Shown here piece by piece: positions 19,349-28,188 of a DNA stretch of 64,000 nucleotides; the stretch's first letter is position 1, and every line of letters starts with the position of its first letter. This DNA comes from an uncultured bacterium (GTDB lineage: Bacteria; Actinomycetota; Coriobacteriia; Coriobacteriales; Coriobacteriaceae). Made by a program: the position numbers and the translations under genes. The DNA lies in NCBI GenBank assembly GCA_905214525.1, contig CAJMMN010000004.1:62001-126000 (forward strand), read 5' to 3'. Under the pieces are notes generated by a model that saw only the letters and a program-made list of their open reading frames with translations, was not told where the DNA came from and searched no databases.

Positions 19349-19481
19349 GGTTTCCCGTGGGGCGGGCACTGATGAAGTTTATCGCGAGTTCCGCACGAAC
19401 AGGAGGCCACTTAATGTGGCCTCCGTCGTGAGCAGGACTGTAGAGCAGGAAACTTCATCAGTGCCCGCCCCACGGGAAACC
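19349..19481. repeat. Structured palindromic element E2 (133 bp)
   Basis: Perfect 32-bp inverted arms (19349-19380 and 19450-19481) flank a 69-base core in the opposite orientation to E1. The inner stem here is GGAGGCCAC/GTGGCCTCC, where E1 (reversed) has GGAAAGCAC/GTGCTTTCC: three consecutive pairs change together. The unpaired segments ATCGCGAGTTCCGCAC and GCAGGACTGTAGAGCAGG are identical in both copies. On its right, AAACCGG (19477-19483) can pair with CCGGTTT (19493-19499), competing with the arm. Confidence 0.85.
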
Positions 19482-19669
19482 GGCGGGATAGACCGGTTTG
19501 GATGGGGCTTTCATGCATGGGTGGTCTGTTGTTGTGCAAATGGGTATCATACTGTAGTTACTGCATCGACTCTGTGATGCATGTTTGTACGTTCCCGGCG
19601 GTCGGTTTGCCAGAAGCGCCCCGTCGGTTGTTCCAGTCCCGTTTCGAAGAAAGGAAACCACACGAACCT
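19482..19669 (+). other. rnj upstream region
   Basis: Leader of the RNase J gene. A possible -10 (TATCAT, 19545-19550) is seen without a convincing -35. AAAGGA at 19650-19655 is the nearest SD-like sequence, 14 bases before the chosen start. Confidence 0.35.
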
Positions 19670-21340
19670 ATGGCAGCTAAAAAATCATCTCCCTTGAAGA
19701 TCATCCCGCTCGGCGGCCTTGACGGCATCGGTAAGAACATGACGGTCTTCGAGTGCGGCGACGACATGGTGCTCGTCGACGCCGGTCTCATGTTCCCGGA
19801 TGACTCCCAGCCCGGTATCGACCTGGTGCTTCCTGACTACACCTACGTTCTTGAAAACGAGGAGAAGCTCCGCGGTATCATCGTTACTCACGGCCACGAG
19901 GACCACACCGGTTCGCTTCCGTACCTGCTGCAGGACCTCAACAACAAGGTGCCCATCTTCTCGAGCAAGCTGACGCTCGGTTTTATCGAGGGCAAGCTCT
20001 CCGAGTTCCGCATCCGCGCGCCTAAGTTCCGCGAGGTCAAGGGCGGCAGCCATGTCAACCTCGGCGGCATCTCGCTCGACTTCTTCTCGATGACGCACTC
20101 CATCCCCGGCGCTCTGGGCGTGTTCATCCGCACCAATCAGGGCACCGTTATGCACACCGGCGACTTTAAGCTCGACCAGACTCCCATTGACGGCGTCACG
20201 CCCGACTATGCCGCTATCAGCCGTTTTGCCAAGCAGGGCATCGACCTGCTGCTTTCCGACTCCACCAATGCCACGGTTCCCGGCTTTACCAAGTCCGAGG
20301 CCGAGGTTGGTCCCAACCTGTTGCACGCCATCAAGAACGCCCCGGGTCGCGTGTTCGTCGCGTCGTTCTCGAGCCACATCCATCGTCTGCAGCAGATCTG
20401 CGATGCCGCCCGCAAGTGCGGCCGTAAGGTCGTTGTGACCGGTCGCTCCATGCTCACGAACACCCGCGTGGCGCGTGAGCTGGGCTACCTCAACATCGAT
20501 GACGCCGATATCATCGATGCCTTCGATATCGATAACCTGCCCGACGATAAGATTGTCGTCATGTGCACCGGTTCGCAGGGCGAGCCGCTGTCGGCCCTGT
20601 CCCGCATGGCCAATGGCGAGCACAAGACGCTCTCCATCCACGAGGGCGATACCGTTATCCTTTCGGCAACTCCCGTTCCTGGCAACGAGAAGGCCGTCCA
20701 GCAGGTCGTCAACAGCCTGGCCAAGCTCGGCTGCGACGTGTGGGATAAGAACCGCGCTCTCGTCCACGTCTCGGGTCACGGTAGCCAGGAGGAGCTCAAG
20801 CTCCTGATGGCCATGGCCAAGCCCACGTACTTTATGCCGGTTCACGGTGAGGCCGTGCATCTGCGCGCCCATGCGCAGCTGGCCCGCAAGATGGGCATCA
20901 AGGACGATCATATCTTTATCCTCGATAACGGCGACACGCTCGAGATGCGCGGTGGTATCGTCAAGCGCGGTACGCCCGTCGAGTCCGGTGTCGTTTACGT
21001 CGACGGCCTGCGTATCGGCGATACCGACCCCATCGTCCTGCGCGATCGCCAGAAGCTCGCCAACGACGGTATGGTCACGGCCGTTGCCATCGTCTCCCTC
21101 AAACACAAGAAGATCGAGGCCATCGAGTTCTCGGGCCGCGGCGTCTCGTTTGCCATCGACGACCAGTTCTCCGAGGATGCCTCCGCGTCCATTATGAAGA
21201 CGATCGAGAAGGGTAAGTTTAGCTTTACCAGCAGCGGTTCCGATGCCATTCGCAAGGCCGTGCGCGATTCGCTCTCTAACTTTATCTGGAGCCGTACGCG
21301 CACCCGTCCGATGATCATCCCGGTCGTCATGGAGGTTTAG
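19670..21340 (+). CDS. rnj: Ribonuclease J
   Basis: Metallo-beta-lactamase/beta-CASP nuclease with 5'-to-3' exo- and endonuclease activity; the main 5' decay enzyme where RNase E is absent. 556 residues, typical. Motifs: THGHEDHTGS (metal site, about 72-81), HTGDFKLD, SDSTNA, the beta-CASP region and the C-terminal VSGHGSQEE and PVHGE motifs. The start MAAKKSSP at 19670 gives the family length; the frame is open to 19502 but that part is unlike RNase J. It follows pnp after the structured intergenic region and overlaps the ftsK SD. Confidence 0.93.
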   Translation: MAAKKSSPLKIIPLGGLDGIGKNMTVFECGDDMVLVDAGLMFPDDSQPGIDLVLPDYTYVLENEEKLRGIIVTHGHEDHTGSLPYLLQDLNNKVPIFSSKLTLGFIEGKLSEFRIRAPKFREVKGGSHVNLGGISLDFFSMTHSIPGALGVFIRTNQGTVMHTGDFKLDQTPIDGVTPDYAAISRFAKQGIDLLLSDSTNATVPGFTKSEAEVGPNLLHAIKNAPGRVFVASFSSHIHRLQQICDAARKCGRKVVVTGRSMLTNTRVARELGYLNIDDADIIDAFDIDNLPDDKIVVMCTGSQGEPLSALSRMANGEHKTLSIHEGDTVILSATPVPGNEKAVQQVVNSLAKLGCDVWDKNRALVHVSGHGSQEELKLLMAMAKPTYFMPVHGEAVHLRAHAQLARKMGIKDDHIFILDNGDTLEMRGGIVKRGTPVESGVVYVDGLRIGDTDPIVLRDRQKLANDGMVTAVAIVSLKHKKIEAIEFSGRGVSFAIDDQFSEDASASIMKTIEKGKFSFTSSGSDAIRKAVRDSLSNFIWSRTRTRPMIIPVVMEV

Positions 21341-21341
21341 T

Positions 21342-24122
21342 TTGGCGCGCGGATCTGCAAAAAACGCCAAAGGCAATAAGGCCAATAACCAACCGGCATC
21401 TGCTAAGGGTGCCGGTTCCCATCTGCGTGCCAATAAGGGCCACGAGTCCGAGTTTGATGAGTTTGAGCCCCTGGTCGAGCCTTCGGCCAATCGCGATATC
21501 GCCGGTGTGGTCATCGCCGTTTTGGCGATCGCGTCCTTCATTGCCGTGATCTCTCCGGCAACAGCGCCCGTGACGGCTGCGGTTGCCGGTTTCTACCACC
21601 TGGGCTTTGGTCTGGGCGCCTACGTGCTGCCGATCGTCATCTTGCTGTTTGCCGCCACGCTCTTTTTGGGTGAGGACTCGCCGCTCAACGTGCGCTCTGT
21701 TGCGGGCGGCGCCTTGGTCTTTATCGCCGTCGTCTCCATTCTTTCGCTGATGGTGCCGGGCACGAGCGATTCGTGCGACCTTATGTTTACGCCGCAGAAC
21801 CTTTCCGTGTCGGGCGGCTACATTGGCGCCTTTATCGCAAGTGCCTTGCAAAACGCCTTGGGTAAACCTATCGCCATGGTTGTCCTGCTGGGGCTTGTCG
21901 TCGTTGGTTTGGTCATTATCGGCTTTTCGGTGGGTGGCGTTTTGCGCTCCGCACGCGATCGCGCTGCCGATTTTGCCGAGCGTCGACGTGCCGATGTCAA
22001 TGCGAGCCCGTGGGGCGATGAAGAGGCCCTGTCTGTTCCCGGCGTCGCTCGTCCGCACCTGAGCATTTTGCGCCAGAAGGGGACTGACGCCGCGGTGACC
22101 ACGGTCATGGGTGGCGATGTCGACCCGGTTTTGGATGACGACGAGGACGATGACCCGTTTGTCGACGTATCCGAGTCGGTTGAAGCCGAGCGGGCCAAGA
22201 CCACGCTGCTGCCGCGCCGTCATGCCAAGAAGGGCAAGACGGTTCCCAAGCTCAATACGAGTGAGCCCGACCCGTCTTGGTCCGATAGCGAGATTGAGCT
22301 CACCGAGGGCGATGACGAGGACGACGAGGCTCCGATTGAGACCGCAAAGACAACTTTGCTGCCGCGTCGCCATGCAAAGCGCGGCCAGGTCACCGGACAG
22401 CTTTCGATGGAGGACGATCCGGACAAGGTTGACGAGTCTGAGCCGCCGTTTTCCGTGAATCCCGTCTCGGCCGCCCCCCAGATCCCCGACTTCCTGAAGC
22501 ACCCCAAGGTCGCTGACGCCTCAACCTCTACGGCCTCTGCCGCTCCTGCTGCGGCTGACAATGGGGGAGCGAGCGACACCGCAACTGACGCCGAGGGCGA
22601 AGAAGAGGACGGCCTCAAGCTTCCGCCGCTCGAAATCCTGCATGCCAACCCGCAGTCGGCTTCTGCCGCGTCTTCGGACAAGGAGCTGGAGCAGACCGCT
22701 GAGTCACTGCAATCCACCTTGCTTGAGTTTGGCCGCAGTGCCCGCGTGGTCGGCTGGATCGCCGGCCCCACGGTGACGACCTTTAAGCTGCAGCCCGGTG
22801 AGGGCGAGCGTGTGAGCAAAATCTCGAGCCTCGAGGACGATATCGCGCTTTCGCTCGCTGCCCAGTCGGTGCGTATCTTTGCCCCGATCCCCGGCACCTC
22901 GCTCGTGGGCATCGAGATTCCCAACCGCAAGCGCCAGAACGTCAATCTGGGCGACGTGCTGCCCTATGTGAAGGGCGGTCCGCTCGAGCTCGCTATCGGC
23001 CGTGACGCCGAGGGCACGCCGGTCGTCGCCGACCTCGCCAAGATGCCTCACCTGTTGATCGCCGGTACGACTGGTTCTGGTAAGTCGGTGATGATCAACT
23101 CCATCATCACGACCTTGCTCATGCGCGCCCTTCCCGAGGACGTTCGCCTGATTATGGTCGACCCCAAGCGCGTCGAGCTTGCGGGCTATAACGGTCTGCC
23201 GCATCTCTATGTGCCCGTGGTGACCGAGCCTAAGCAGGCCGCGAGCGCTCTGCAATGGGCTGTGTCCGAGATGGAGCGTCGCCTGAAGGTTTTCGAGCGT
23301 CTCAACGTGCGTAAGATCTCGACCTACAATGAAAAGCAGACCGCCGGCGAGTTTGAGCATTACGACAACCCGCCGCAAAAGATGCCCTACCTGGTCATCA
23401 TCATCGACGAGCTTTCGGACCTGATGATGGTCGCCGGTAAGGATGTCGAGGCCTCGATCGTGCGTATTGCACAGCTGGGCCGTGCCGCCGGTATTCATCT
23501 TATCGTGGCCACGCAGCGCCCCAGCTCCAACGTGGTGACGGGCCTCATCAAGGCTAACATCACCAACCGCATCGCCTTTAACGTCGCCACGGGCATCGAC
23601 TCGCGCGTCATCATCGACCAGATGGGCGCCGAGAAGCTCACCGGTTTGGGCGACATGTTGTTCTCCAAGGTCGACTGGGGCAAGCCCCGCCGTATCCAGG
23701 GCTGCTTTGTCTCGGATGATGAGATCAACGAGATTGTCGAGTTCGTCAAGTCGCAGAGTGAGCCAGACTACCACGAGGAGATCCTGTCTGCCGTGGCGCC
23801 CGCTTCCATGTCCATGGCGGGTGGCGGAGGCATTGTCCGCACCGGAGTCGCCGAGCCGCAAGACGATGATCCACTCATTTGGGAAGCCGCCCATATTGTG
23901 GTGGAATCGCAGCTTGGCTCCACATCTGGCCTGCAACGTCGTCTGAAGGTTGGCTATGCGCGTGCCGGGCGTATTATGGACATGCTGGAAGAAAAGGGTG
24001 TCGTCGGCCCGCCCGACGGTTCCAAGCCGCGCGAGGTCCTGTTGGACGAGGAGGGGCTTGCCGCGCTGGAATCTGTCGACGCCGAGATGGCACGTGAAGA
24101 TCGTGAGTTTGGAGGATTCTGA
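21342..24122 (+). CDS. ftsK: FtsK/SpoIIIE DNA translocase
   Basis: Septum-anchored DNA pump that clears and aligns chromosome termini at division. 926 residues: four N-terminal membrane segments (about 45-200), a long acidic linker (about 215-440) containing the repeat TTLLPRRHAK twice (about 287 and 341), the motor with Walker A GTTGSGKS (about 576) and Walker B IIIDELSDLMM, and a C-terminal winged-helix gamma domain (about 855-926). TTG start at 21342, 6 bases after GGAGG, one base after the rnj stop. The stop overlaps the next ATG (TGATG). Confidence 0.93.
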   Translation: MARGSAKNAKGNKANNQPASAKGAGSHLRANKGHESEFDEFEPLVEPSANRDIAGVVIAVLAIASFIAVISPATAPVTAAVAGFYHLGFGLGAYVLPIVILLFAATLFLGEDSPLNVRSVAGGALVFIAVVSILSLMVPGTSDSCDLMFTPQNLSVSGGYIGAFIASALQNALGKPIAMVVLLGLVVVGLVIIGFSVGGVLRSARDRAADFAERRRADVNASPWGDEEALSVPGVARPHLSILRQKGTDAAVTTVMGGDVDPVLDDDEDDDPFVDVSESVEAERAKTTLLPRRHAKKGKTVPKLNTSEPDPSWSDSEIELTEGDDEDDEAPIETAKTTLLPRRHAKRGQVTGQLSMEDDPDKVDESEPPFSVNPVSAAPQIPDFLKHPKVADASTSTASAAPAAADNGGASDTATDAEGEEEDGLKLPPLEILHANPQSASAASSDKELEQTAESLQSTLLEFGRSARVVGWIAGPTVTTFKLQPGEGERVSKISSLEDDIALSLAAQSVRIFAPIPGTSLVGIEIPNRKRQNVNLGDVLPYVKGGPLELAIGRDAEGTPVVADLAKMPHLLIAGTTGSGKSVMINSIITTLLMRALPEDVRLIMVDPKRVELAGYNGLPHLYVPVVTEPKQAASALQWAVSEMERRLKVFERLNVRKISTYNEKQTAGEFEHYDNPPQKMPYLVIIIDELSDLMMVAGKDVEASIVRIAQLGRAAGIHLIVATQRPSSNVVTGLIKANITNRIAFNVATGIDSRVIIDQMGAEKLTGLGDMLFSKVDWGKPRRIQGCFVSDDEINEIVEFVKSQSEPDYHEEILSAVAPASMSMAGGGGIVRTGVAEPQDDDPLIWEAAHIVVESQLGSTSGLQRRLKVGYARAGRIMDMLEEKGVVGPPDGSKPREVLLDEEGLAALESVDAEMAREDREFGGF

Positions 24123-25633
24123 TGGCTGCACGCTTTGGTGACATGCTGCTCGAGCAGCGTCGCCGAATGGGCCTTTCCATTCAGCAGGTCGCCAACACCA
24201 TCAAAATCAGGCCGCAGATCATCGAGTTTTTCGAGACCGGTAACTTTGCTTCGATGCCGCCGCGCGGCTATGCGCAGGGCATGATTTCGAGCTATGCTCG
24301 TTTTTTGGGCCTCAATCCGCGCGAGGTCGTCAATGCCTACTTTGACGACCTGATGGCATACGAACGCGAGACGTCGCAGCAGGGCGGTCGTTTTCAGGAC
24401 GCCGCCGGCTACGTCAATTCACGTTCCTCTGTCGATAACGGGCGCTTCCTGATGGTTCAGGGTGGTCGCTCAACGCGTTATGGTCAGCGTCCGCAGCAGG
24501 CTGGCTATATTACCGAGACGGGGTCCAGTGAGGAAATCCGTTCTCAGCGCGATCGTTTCCGCAGCACGCCTATGCCCGACGATCGTGCGCTTCCCGCTGC
24601 CCGCGGTGTGGTGCGCGATCCCCGTGTCGGCTACGGAGATGGCGGCTATTCCGATCGTGGCTACCGTGGTGTCTCTGCCGGTCGTGCTCTCGGCGGCTAT
24701 GCGGACGCCGATGCCACGCAGGTGACGCCGCGTCTTCGCTCTCAATCACAGCCGTATGGCCAGCGCTCTTCGGCTCCGCGTGCGGGCCAGCGTGGCTATC
24801 AAGGCCGCGGTGAACTTGCGCCCCGCTCGGGTCAGCGCAGCCTTCAGGGCCAGGGTGGCTATCGCGGCCGTTCCGACAGCAATCGTGGTCGTATGCCTCA
24901 GGGAGGCGGCCGCAGCAGTTCCAGTCGTGGACGCGGCGGTTCCCGTACTCCTCAAAACAACGGTCTCGATCCGCGTATCGTCTACGCCGGCATCGGTGCC
25001 GTGGCGTTGCTGCTGATCGTGCTCATCGTGGTACTTCTGCGCGGCTGCGCATCTTCGACGCCCGAGACCACGCCCGAGACGCCCGCTGTTACCAAGACGA
25101 CGACCAAGAAGTCTTCTAAGAAGACTGAAACGGTCGACGAGGACGAAGACACCGATGAGGCGACGGATGAGTCGACCGATTCGGACGCCACCAAGACGAC
25201 GGCTAAAAAGGAAGAAAACGAGGTAACGAAGGTCAAGGTCTCCGTTGCCAAGGGAAAGACCGCCTGGATTGAGGTCAAGGTTGATGGCAAGTCGGTCTAT
25301 GGCGCCCAGGCGACTGGCCCCTTTGAGCAGGAGTACACGCCTGAGTCCTCGATCGAGATCACCACGTCCAAGCCTTCCGATGTCACCGTTACCAAGAACG
25401 GCGAAAAGGTCCGTTACGATACCAAGACTTCGGGCGTGGCGCGTGTGACGATCACCGTTCCCAAGAAGGAGACGACTGGTTCCGAGAATGGTGAAAGTTC
25501 TGATGGTACCGACACCACCGATGGTACCGACACCACCGACGGCACCGATGCCCAGTCCACGGATGGCGCCGATACCGCAACTGACGGCCAGACGCCCACC
25601 GATTCTACCGACTATTCGTACGATAGCTACTAA
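24122..25633 (+). CDS. RodZ-like helix-turn-helix membrane protein
   Basis: 503-residue protein with an N-terminal HTH_25/RodZ-type domain (residues 1-85: GDMLLEQRRRMGLSIQQVAN, PRGYAQGMISSYARFLGL), a long Arg/Gly/Ser/Gln-rich linker (about 90-280), one membrane segment (about 283-305), an acidic Lys/Thr/Glu linker, a C-terminal beta domain similar to DUF4115 (about 365-450) and a Thr/Asp-rich tail. RodZ links MreB to the cell-shape machinery; no mreB is in the window, so that role is inference. The tail contains a perfect 18-bp tandem duplication (25502-25519 and 25520-25537). Coupled to ftsK. Confidence 0.75.
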   Translation: MAARFGDMLLEQRRRMGLSIQQVANTIKIRPQIIEFFETGNFASMPPRGYAQGMISSYARFLGLNPREVVNAYFDDLMAYERETSQQGGRFQDAAGYVNSRSSVDNGRFLMVQGGRSTRYGQRPQQAGYITETGSSEEIRSQRDRFRSTPMPDDRALPAARGVVRDPRVGYGDGGYSDRGYRGVSAGRALGGYADADATQVTPRLRSQSQPYGQRSSAPRAGQRGYQGRGELAPRSGQRSLQGQGGYRGRSDSNRGRMPQGGGRSSSSRGRGGSRTPQNNGLDPRIVYAGIGAVALLLIVLIVVLLRGCASSTPETTPETPAVTKTTTKKSSKKTETVDEDEDTDEATDESTDSDATKTTAKKEENEVTKVKVSVAKGKTAWIEVKVDGKSVYGAQATGPFEQEYTPESSIEITTSKPSDVTVTKNGEKVRYDTKTSGVARVTITVPKKETTGSENGESSDGTDTTDGTDTTDGTDAQSTDGADTATDGQTPTDSTDYSYDSY

Positions 25634-25659
25634 GCCGCTCGTACGCGAAAGGAAACATC

Positions 25660-26157
25660 ATGGCTAAAGATTCCAGCTTCGACGTCGTGTCCGAGGTCAA
25701 CATGCAAGAGGTCGACAACGCCTTCCAGCAAACCACGCGCGAGATTTCCCAGCGCTATGACCTGAAGGATTCCGGCGCCACGATCGAGCTTTCGAAGGGC
25801 GACAAGCTCTTTACGATCAACGCCCCGGCCGACTTTGTCTCCAAGCAGATTATCGACGTGCTGAGCTCCAAGCTCATCAAGCGCGGCATCGACCTCAAGG
25901 CTGTCTCGTGGGATGCTCCGCAGGCGGCATCGGGCGGCACCGTTCGCGTGCTCGGCCATATCGTCGAGGGTATCGACCAGGCGACCGCCAAGAAGATCAA
26001 CAAGGACATCAAGGACCAAAAGCTCAAGGTCAAGGTGACTATCGAGGCCGACAAGCTGCGTGTTTCCTCTGCTTCGAAGGACGCGTTGCAGACCGTGATC
26101 CAGTTCCTGCGCGACCAGGACTACGGCCAGCCGCTGCAGTTCACCAACTACCGCTAA
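25660..26157 (+). CDS. yajQ: YajQ family nucleotide-binding protein
   Basis: 165-residue cytoplasmic protein of the YajQ (DUF520) family. Members bind nucleotides, and some bind cyclic di-GMP, but the cellular role in Actinobacteria is not settled. The full-length signature is present: FDVVSEVNMQEVDNAFQQ at the N-terminus, SQRYDLKDS, and DYGQPLQFTNYR at the C-terminus. SD GAAAGGAAA lies 7 bases before the ATG. Confidence 0.9.
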   Translation: MAKDSSFDVVSEVNMQEVDNAFQQTTREISQRYDLKDSGATIELSKGDKLFTINAPADFVSKQIIDVLSSKLIKRGIDLKAVSWDAPQAASGGTVRVLGHIVEGIDQATAKKINKDIKDQKLKVKVTIEADKLRVSSASKDALQTVIQFLRDQDYGQPLQFTNYR

Positions 26158-26184
26158 TATCATTCGAAAGGACTGCTCTCCAAC

Positions 26185-27534
26185 ATGGATACACCGTTGG
26201 GCTCCGTGCTCTACATCACCCTCGGGTGCGCTAAGAACGAGGTTGACACCGACCGCATGCGTTCTCTTTTGACCGCCGCGGGCTACGAGGAGGCATTCGA
26301 CCCGCAGGATGCCGATATCGCCATCGTCAATACATGCTCGTTCCTCGCCTCCGCAACGTCCGAGAGCATCGAGACCACGCTCGAGCTCGCCAACGAGGTT
26401 CAGGACGGCGTTCGTTCTTGCCCCATCGTCATGTGCGGCTGTGTGCCGTCGCGCTATGGCGACGATCTGCCCGATGAGCTGCCCGAGGTCGCTGCCTTTG
26501 TGAAGGCCGACGAGGAGGATGGCATCGTGGCGGTCATCGATGGCGTGCTGGGCGTCGAGCGCGAGATTGCCGCCTATATTCCGCAGGTCAAGCGCACCGT
26601 CGAGGGCGCTGTCGCCTACGTCAAGATCTCCGATGGCTGCAACCGCTTCTGTAGCTTCTGCATGATCCCGTATATTCGCGGTCGCTATCATTCGCGAAAT
26701 GCCGAGAGCATTATCTCCGAGGTGCGCGACCTGGTTGCCGGCGGTGTGCGCGAGATCGTGCTGATCGGCCAGGACACGGGTATTTGGGGCACCGACTTTG
26801 CTGACGAGGATGTCGCCGAGGGCTCGCCGCGCAATCTGGCGCAGCTGCTGCGTGCCGTCGCCGAGGCCGTGCGTCCGCAGAACGTCTGGGTCCGTGTGCT
26901 CTACCTGCAGCCCGAGGGCATGACTGACGAGCTCATTGAGACCATTCGTGATACGCCCGAGGTGCTGCCCTATATCGATATCCCCGTGCAGCACTGCGAC
27001 GCGCGCATCCTCAAGGCTATGCGCCGTTCTGGTTCGCGCCAGGAGCTCGAGGACCTGTTCCGCGATCTGCGTGAGCGCATCCCCGGCATCGTGATCCGTT
27101 CCACGGCCATGGTCGGCTTCCCGACCGAGACCGACGACGAGTTCCGCGACCTTATCGACTTTATGGACACCGTCGGCTTCGACTACACGAGCGTCTTTGC
27201 CTACTCGCAGGAGGAGGGCAGCCTGGCCGCCAAGATGGAGGGCCAGGTCGACGAAGAGGTCAAGCTCGAGCGCGCCCAGGAGGCCATGGACCTGGCCGAG
27301 TCGCTCGGTTTTGCTGCAACTGCCGCACATGTGGGCGAGCGCGCCCAGGTGATTGTCGACGGTATCGAAGAGACCGAAGACGGCGCCGAGCTGATCGGAC
27401 ATGCCTGGTTCCAGGCGCCTGATTCCGATGGCGCGGTGCATCTGGATGCCAGCGAGGCATCTGTGGGCGATATTCTGACGGTCGAGTTTACCGATAGCTT
27501 CTGCTATGAGCTTATCGGCCATGTTGTGGAGTAG
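26185..27534 (+). CDS. rimO: Ribosomal protein S12 methylthiotransferase
   Basis: Radical SAM enzyme that adds a methylthio group to the conserved aspartate of ribosomal protein S12. 449 residues: UPF0004 domain (ITLGCAKNEVDTD, NTCSF, MCGCV), radical SAM motif DGCNRFCSFCMIPYIRG (about 151-167) and a C-terminal TRAM domain. LGCAKN and SDGCN...CSFC separate RimO from MiaB (FGCQMN, CTYC). It is followed after 9 bases by pgsA, the same pairing seen in many Gram-positives. Confidence 0.92.
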   Translation: MDTPLGSVLYITLGCAKNEVDTDRMRSLLTAAGYEEAFDPQDADIAIVNTCSFLASATSESIETTLELANEVQDGVRSCPIVMCGCVPSRYGDDLPDELPEVAAFVKADEEDGIVAVIDGVLGVEREIAAYIPQVKRTVEGAVAYVKISDGCNRFCSFCMIPYIRGRYHSRNAESIISEVRDLVAGGVREIVLIGQDTGIWGTDFADEDVAEGSPRNLAQLLRAVAEAVRPQNVWVRVLYLQPEGMTDELIETIRDTPEVLPYIDIPVQHCDARILKAMRRSGSRQELEDLFRDLRERIPGIVIRSTAMVGFPTETDDEFRDLIDFMDTVGFDYTSVFAYSQEEGSLAAKMEGQVDEEVKLERAQEAMDLAESLGFAATAAHVGERAQVIVDGIEETEDGAELIGHAWFQAPDSDGAVHLDASEASVGDILTVEFTDSFCYELIGHVVE

Positions 27535-27543
27535 GAGAGCGTC

Positions 27544-28182
27544 GTGGCAAACGAGAGCAATAAGGAACTGACGAGTGTTTGGACGCCCGCCAACATCGTG
27601 ACGTGCGTTCGCATCGTCTTTATCCCGGTGTTCATGATCGTGTCGGCGCTTTCTCACACGAGTGTTGCCGGTACAGATTGGAGCACCTTCGACGGCCCGC
27701 TCGCCGCCGCTGCCTTCATTCTGTACGTCATCCTGTCGTGCACCGATAAGGTTGACGGCTACCTGGCGCGCTCGCGCAACGAGATTACCGACTTCGGTAA
27801 ATTCTTGGACCCCATCGCCGACAAGCTGCTCGTATTCTCGGCCCTGCTGCTATTCTTGGACTTTGGTGCCGTGTCGGTTTGGTCCGTGTTCATCATCTTG
27901 TTCCGCGAGCTGCTGGTAAGCGCCCTGCGCATGGTCGCTAGTGCCGCCGGCGTTGTCGTTGCGGCCGATAAGCTCGGCAAGTACAAGACGGCGACCACGA
28001 TGGTCTCCATCTGCGGTTACCTGTGCGTCTTTGCGATGGCCGGCTTGCACCTTGGCCCGCTGGCGCTGACGCTCGGCATCTACTCGGTGTCGCGTTTCCT
28101 GTACGCCGTTGCCGTTGTCCTGACCGTTATCTCGGGCGCCCAGTACTTCTGGAACTGCCGCAAGATCGTCTTTTCGGTCTAG
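27544..28182 (+). CDS. pgsA: CDP-diacylglycerol-glycerol-3-phosphate 3-phosphatidyltransferase
   Basis: Membrane enzyme making phosphatidylglycerol phosphate. 212 residues, about five membrane segments, with the CDP-alcohol signature DG-x2-AR-x8-G-x3-D-x3-D seen as DGYLARSRNEITDFGKFLD plus PIADK (about 68-90). GTG start at 27544. The gene order rimO-pgsA-cinA-recA supports the PgsA call. A second family member is at 48449-49153. Confidence 0.9.
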   Translation: MANESNKELTSVWTPANIVTCVRIVFIPVFMIVSALSHTSVAGTDWSTFDGPLAAAAFILYVILSCTDKVDGYLARSRNEITDFGKFLDPIADKLLVFSALLLFLDFGAVSVWSVFIILFRELLVSALRMVASAAGVVVAADKLGKYKTATTMVSICGYLCVFAMAGLHLGPLALTLGIYSVSRFLYAVAVVLTVISGAQYFWNCRKIVFSV

Positions 28183-28188
28183 GTCCTA

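Noticed and set aside
19078..19481. E1 and E2 as ordinary tandem terminators
   Set aside because: They lack T tracts after the stems, have long conserved unpaired segments and a shared core in opposite orientation, and pnp already has its own terminator.
25502..25600. Short tandem repeats as a regulatory array
   Set aside because: They are in frame within the RodZ-like coding sequence and encode the Asp-Gly-Thr tail.
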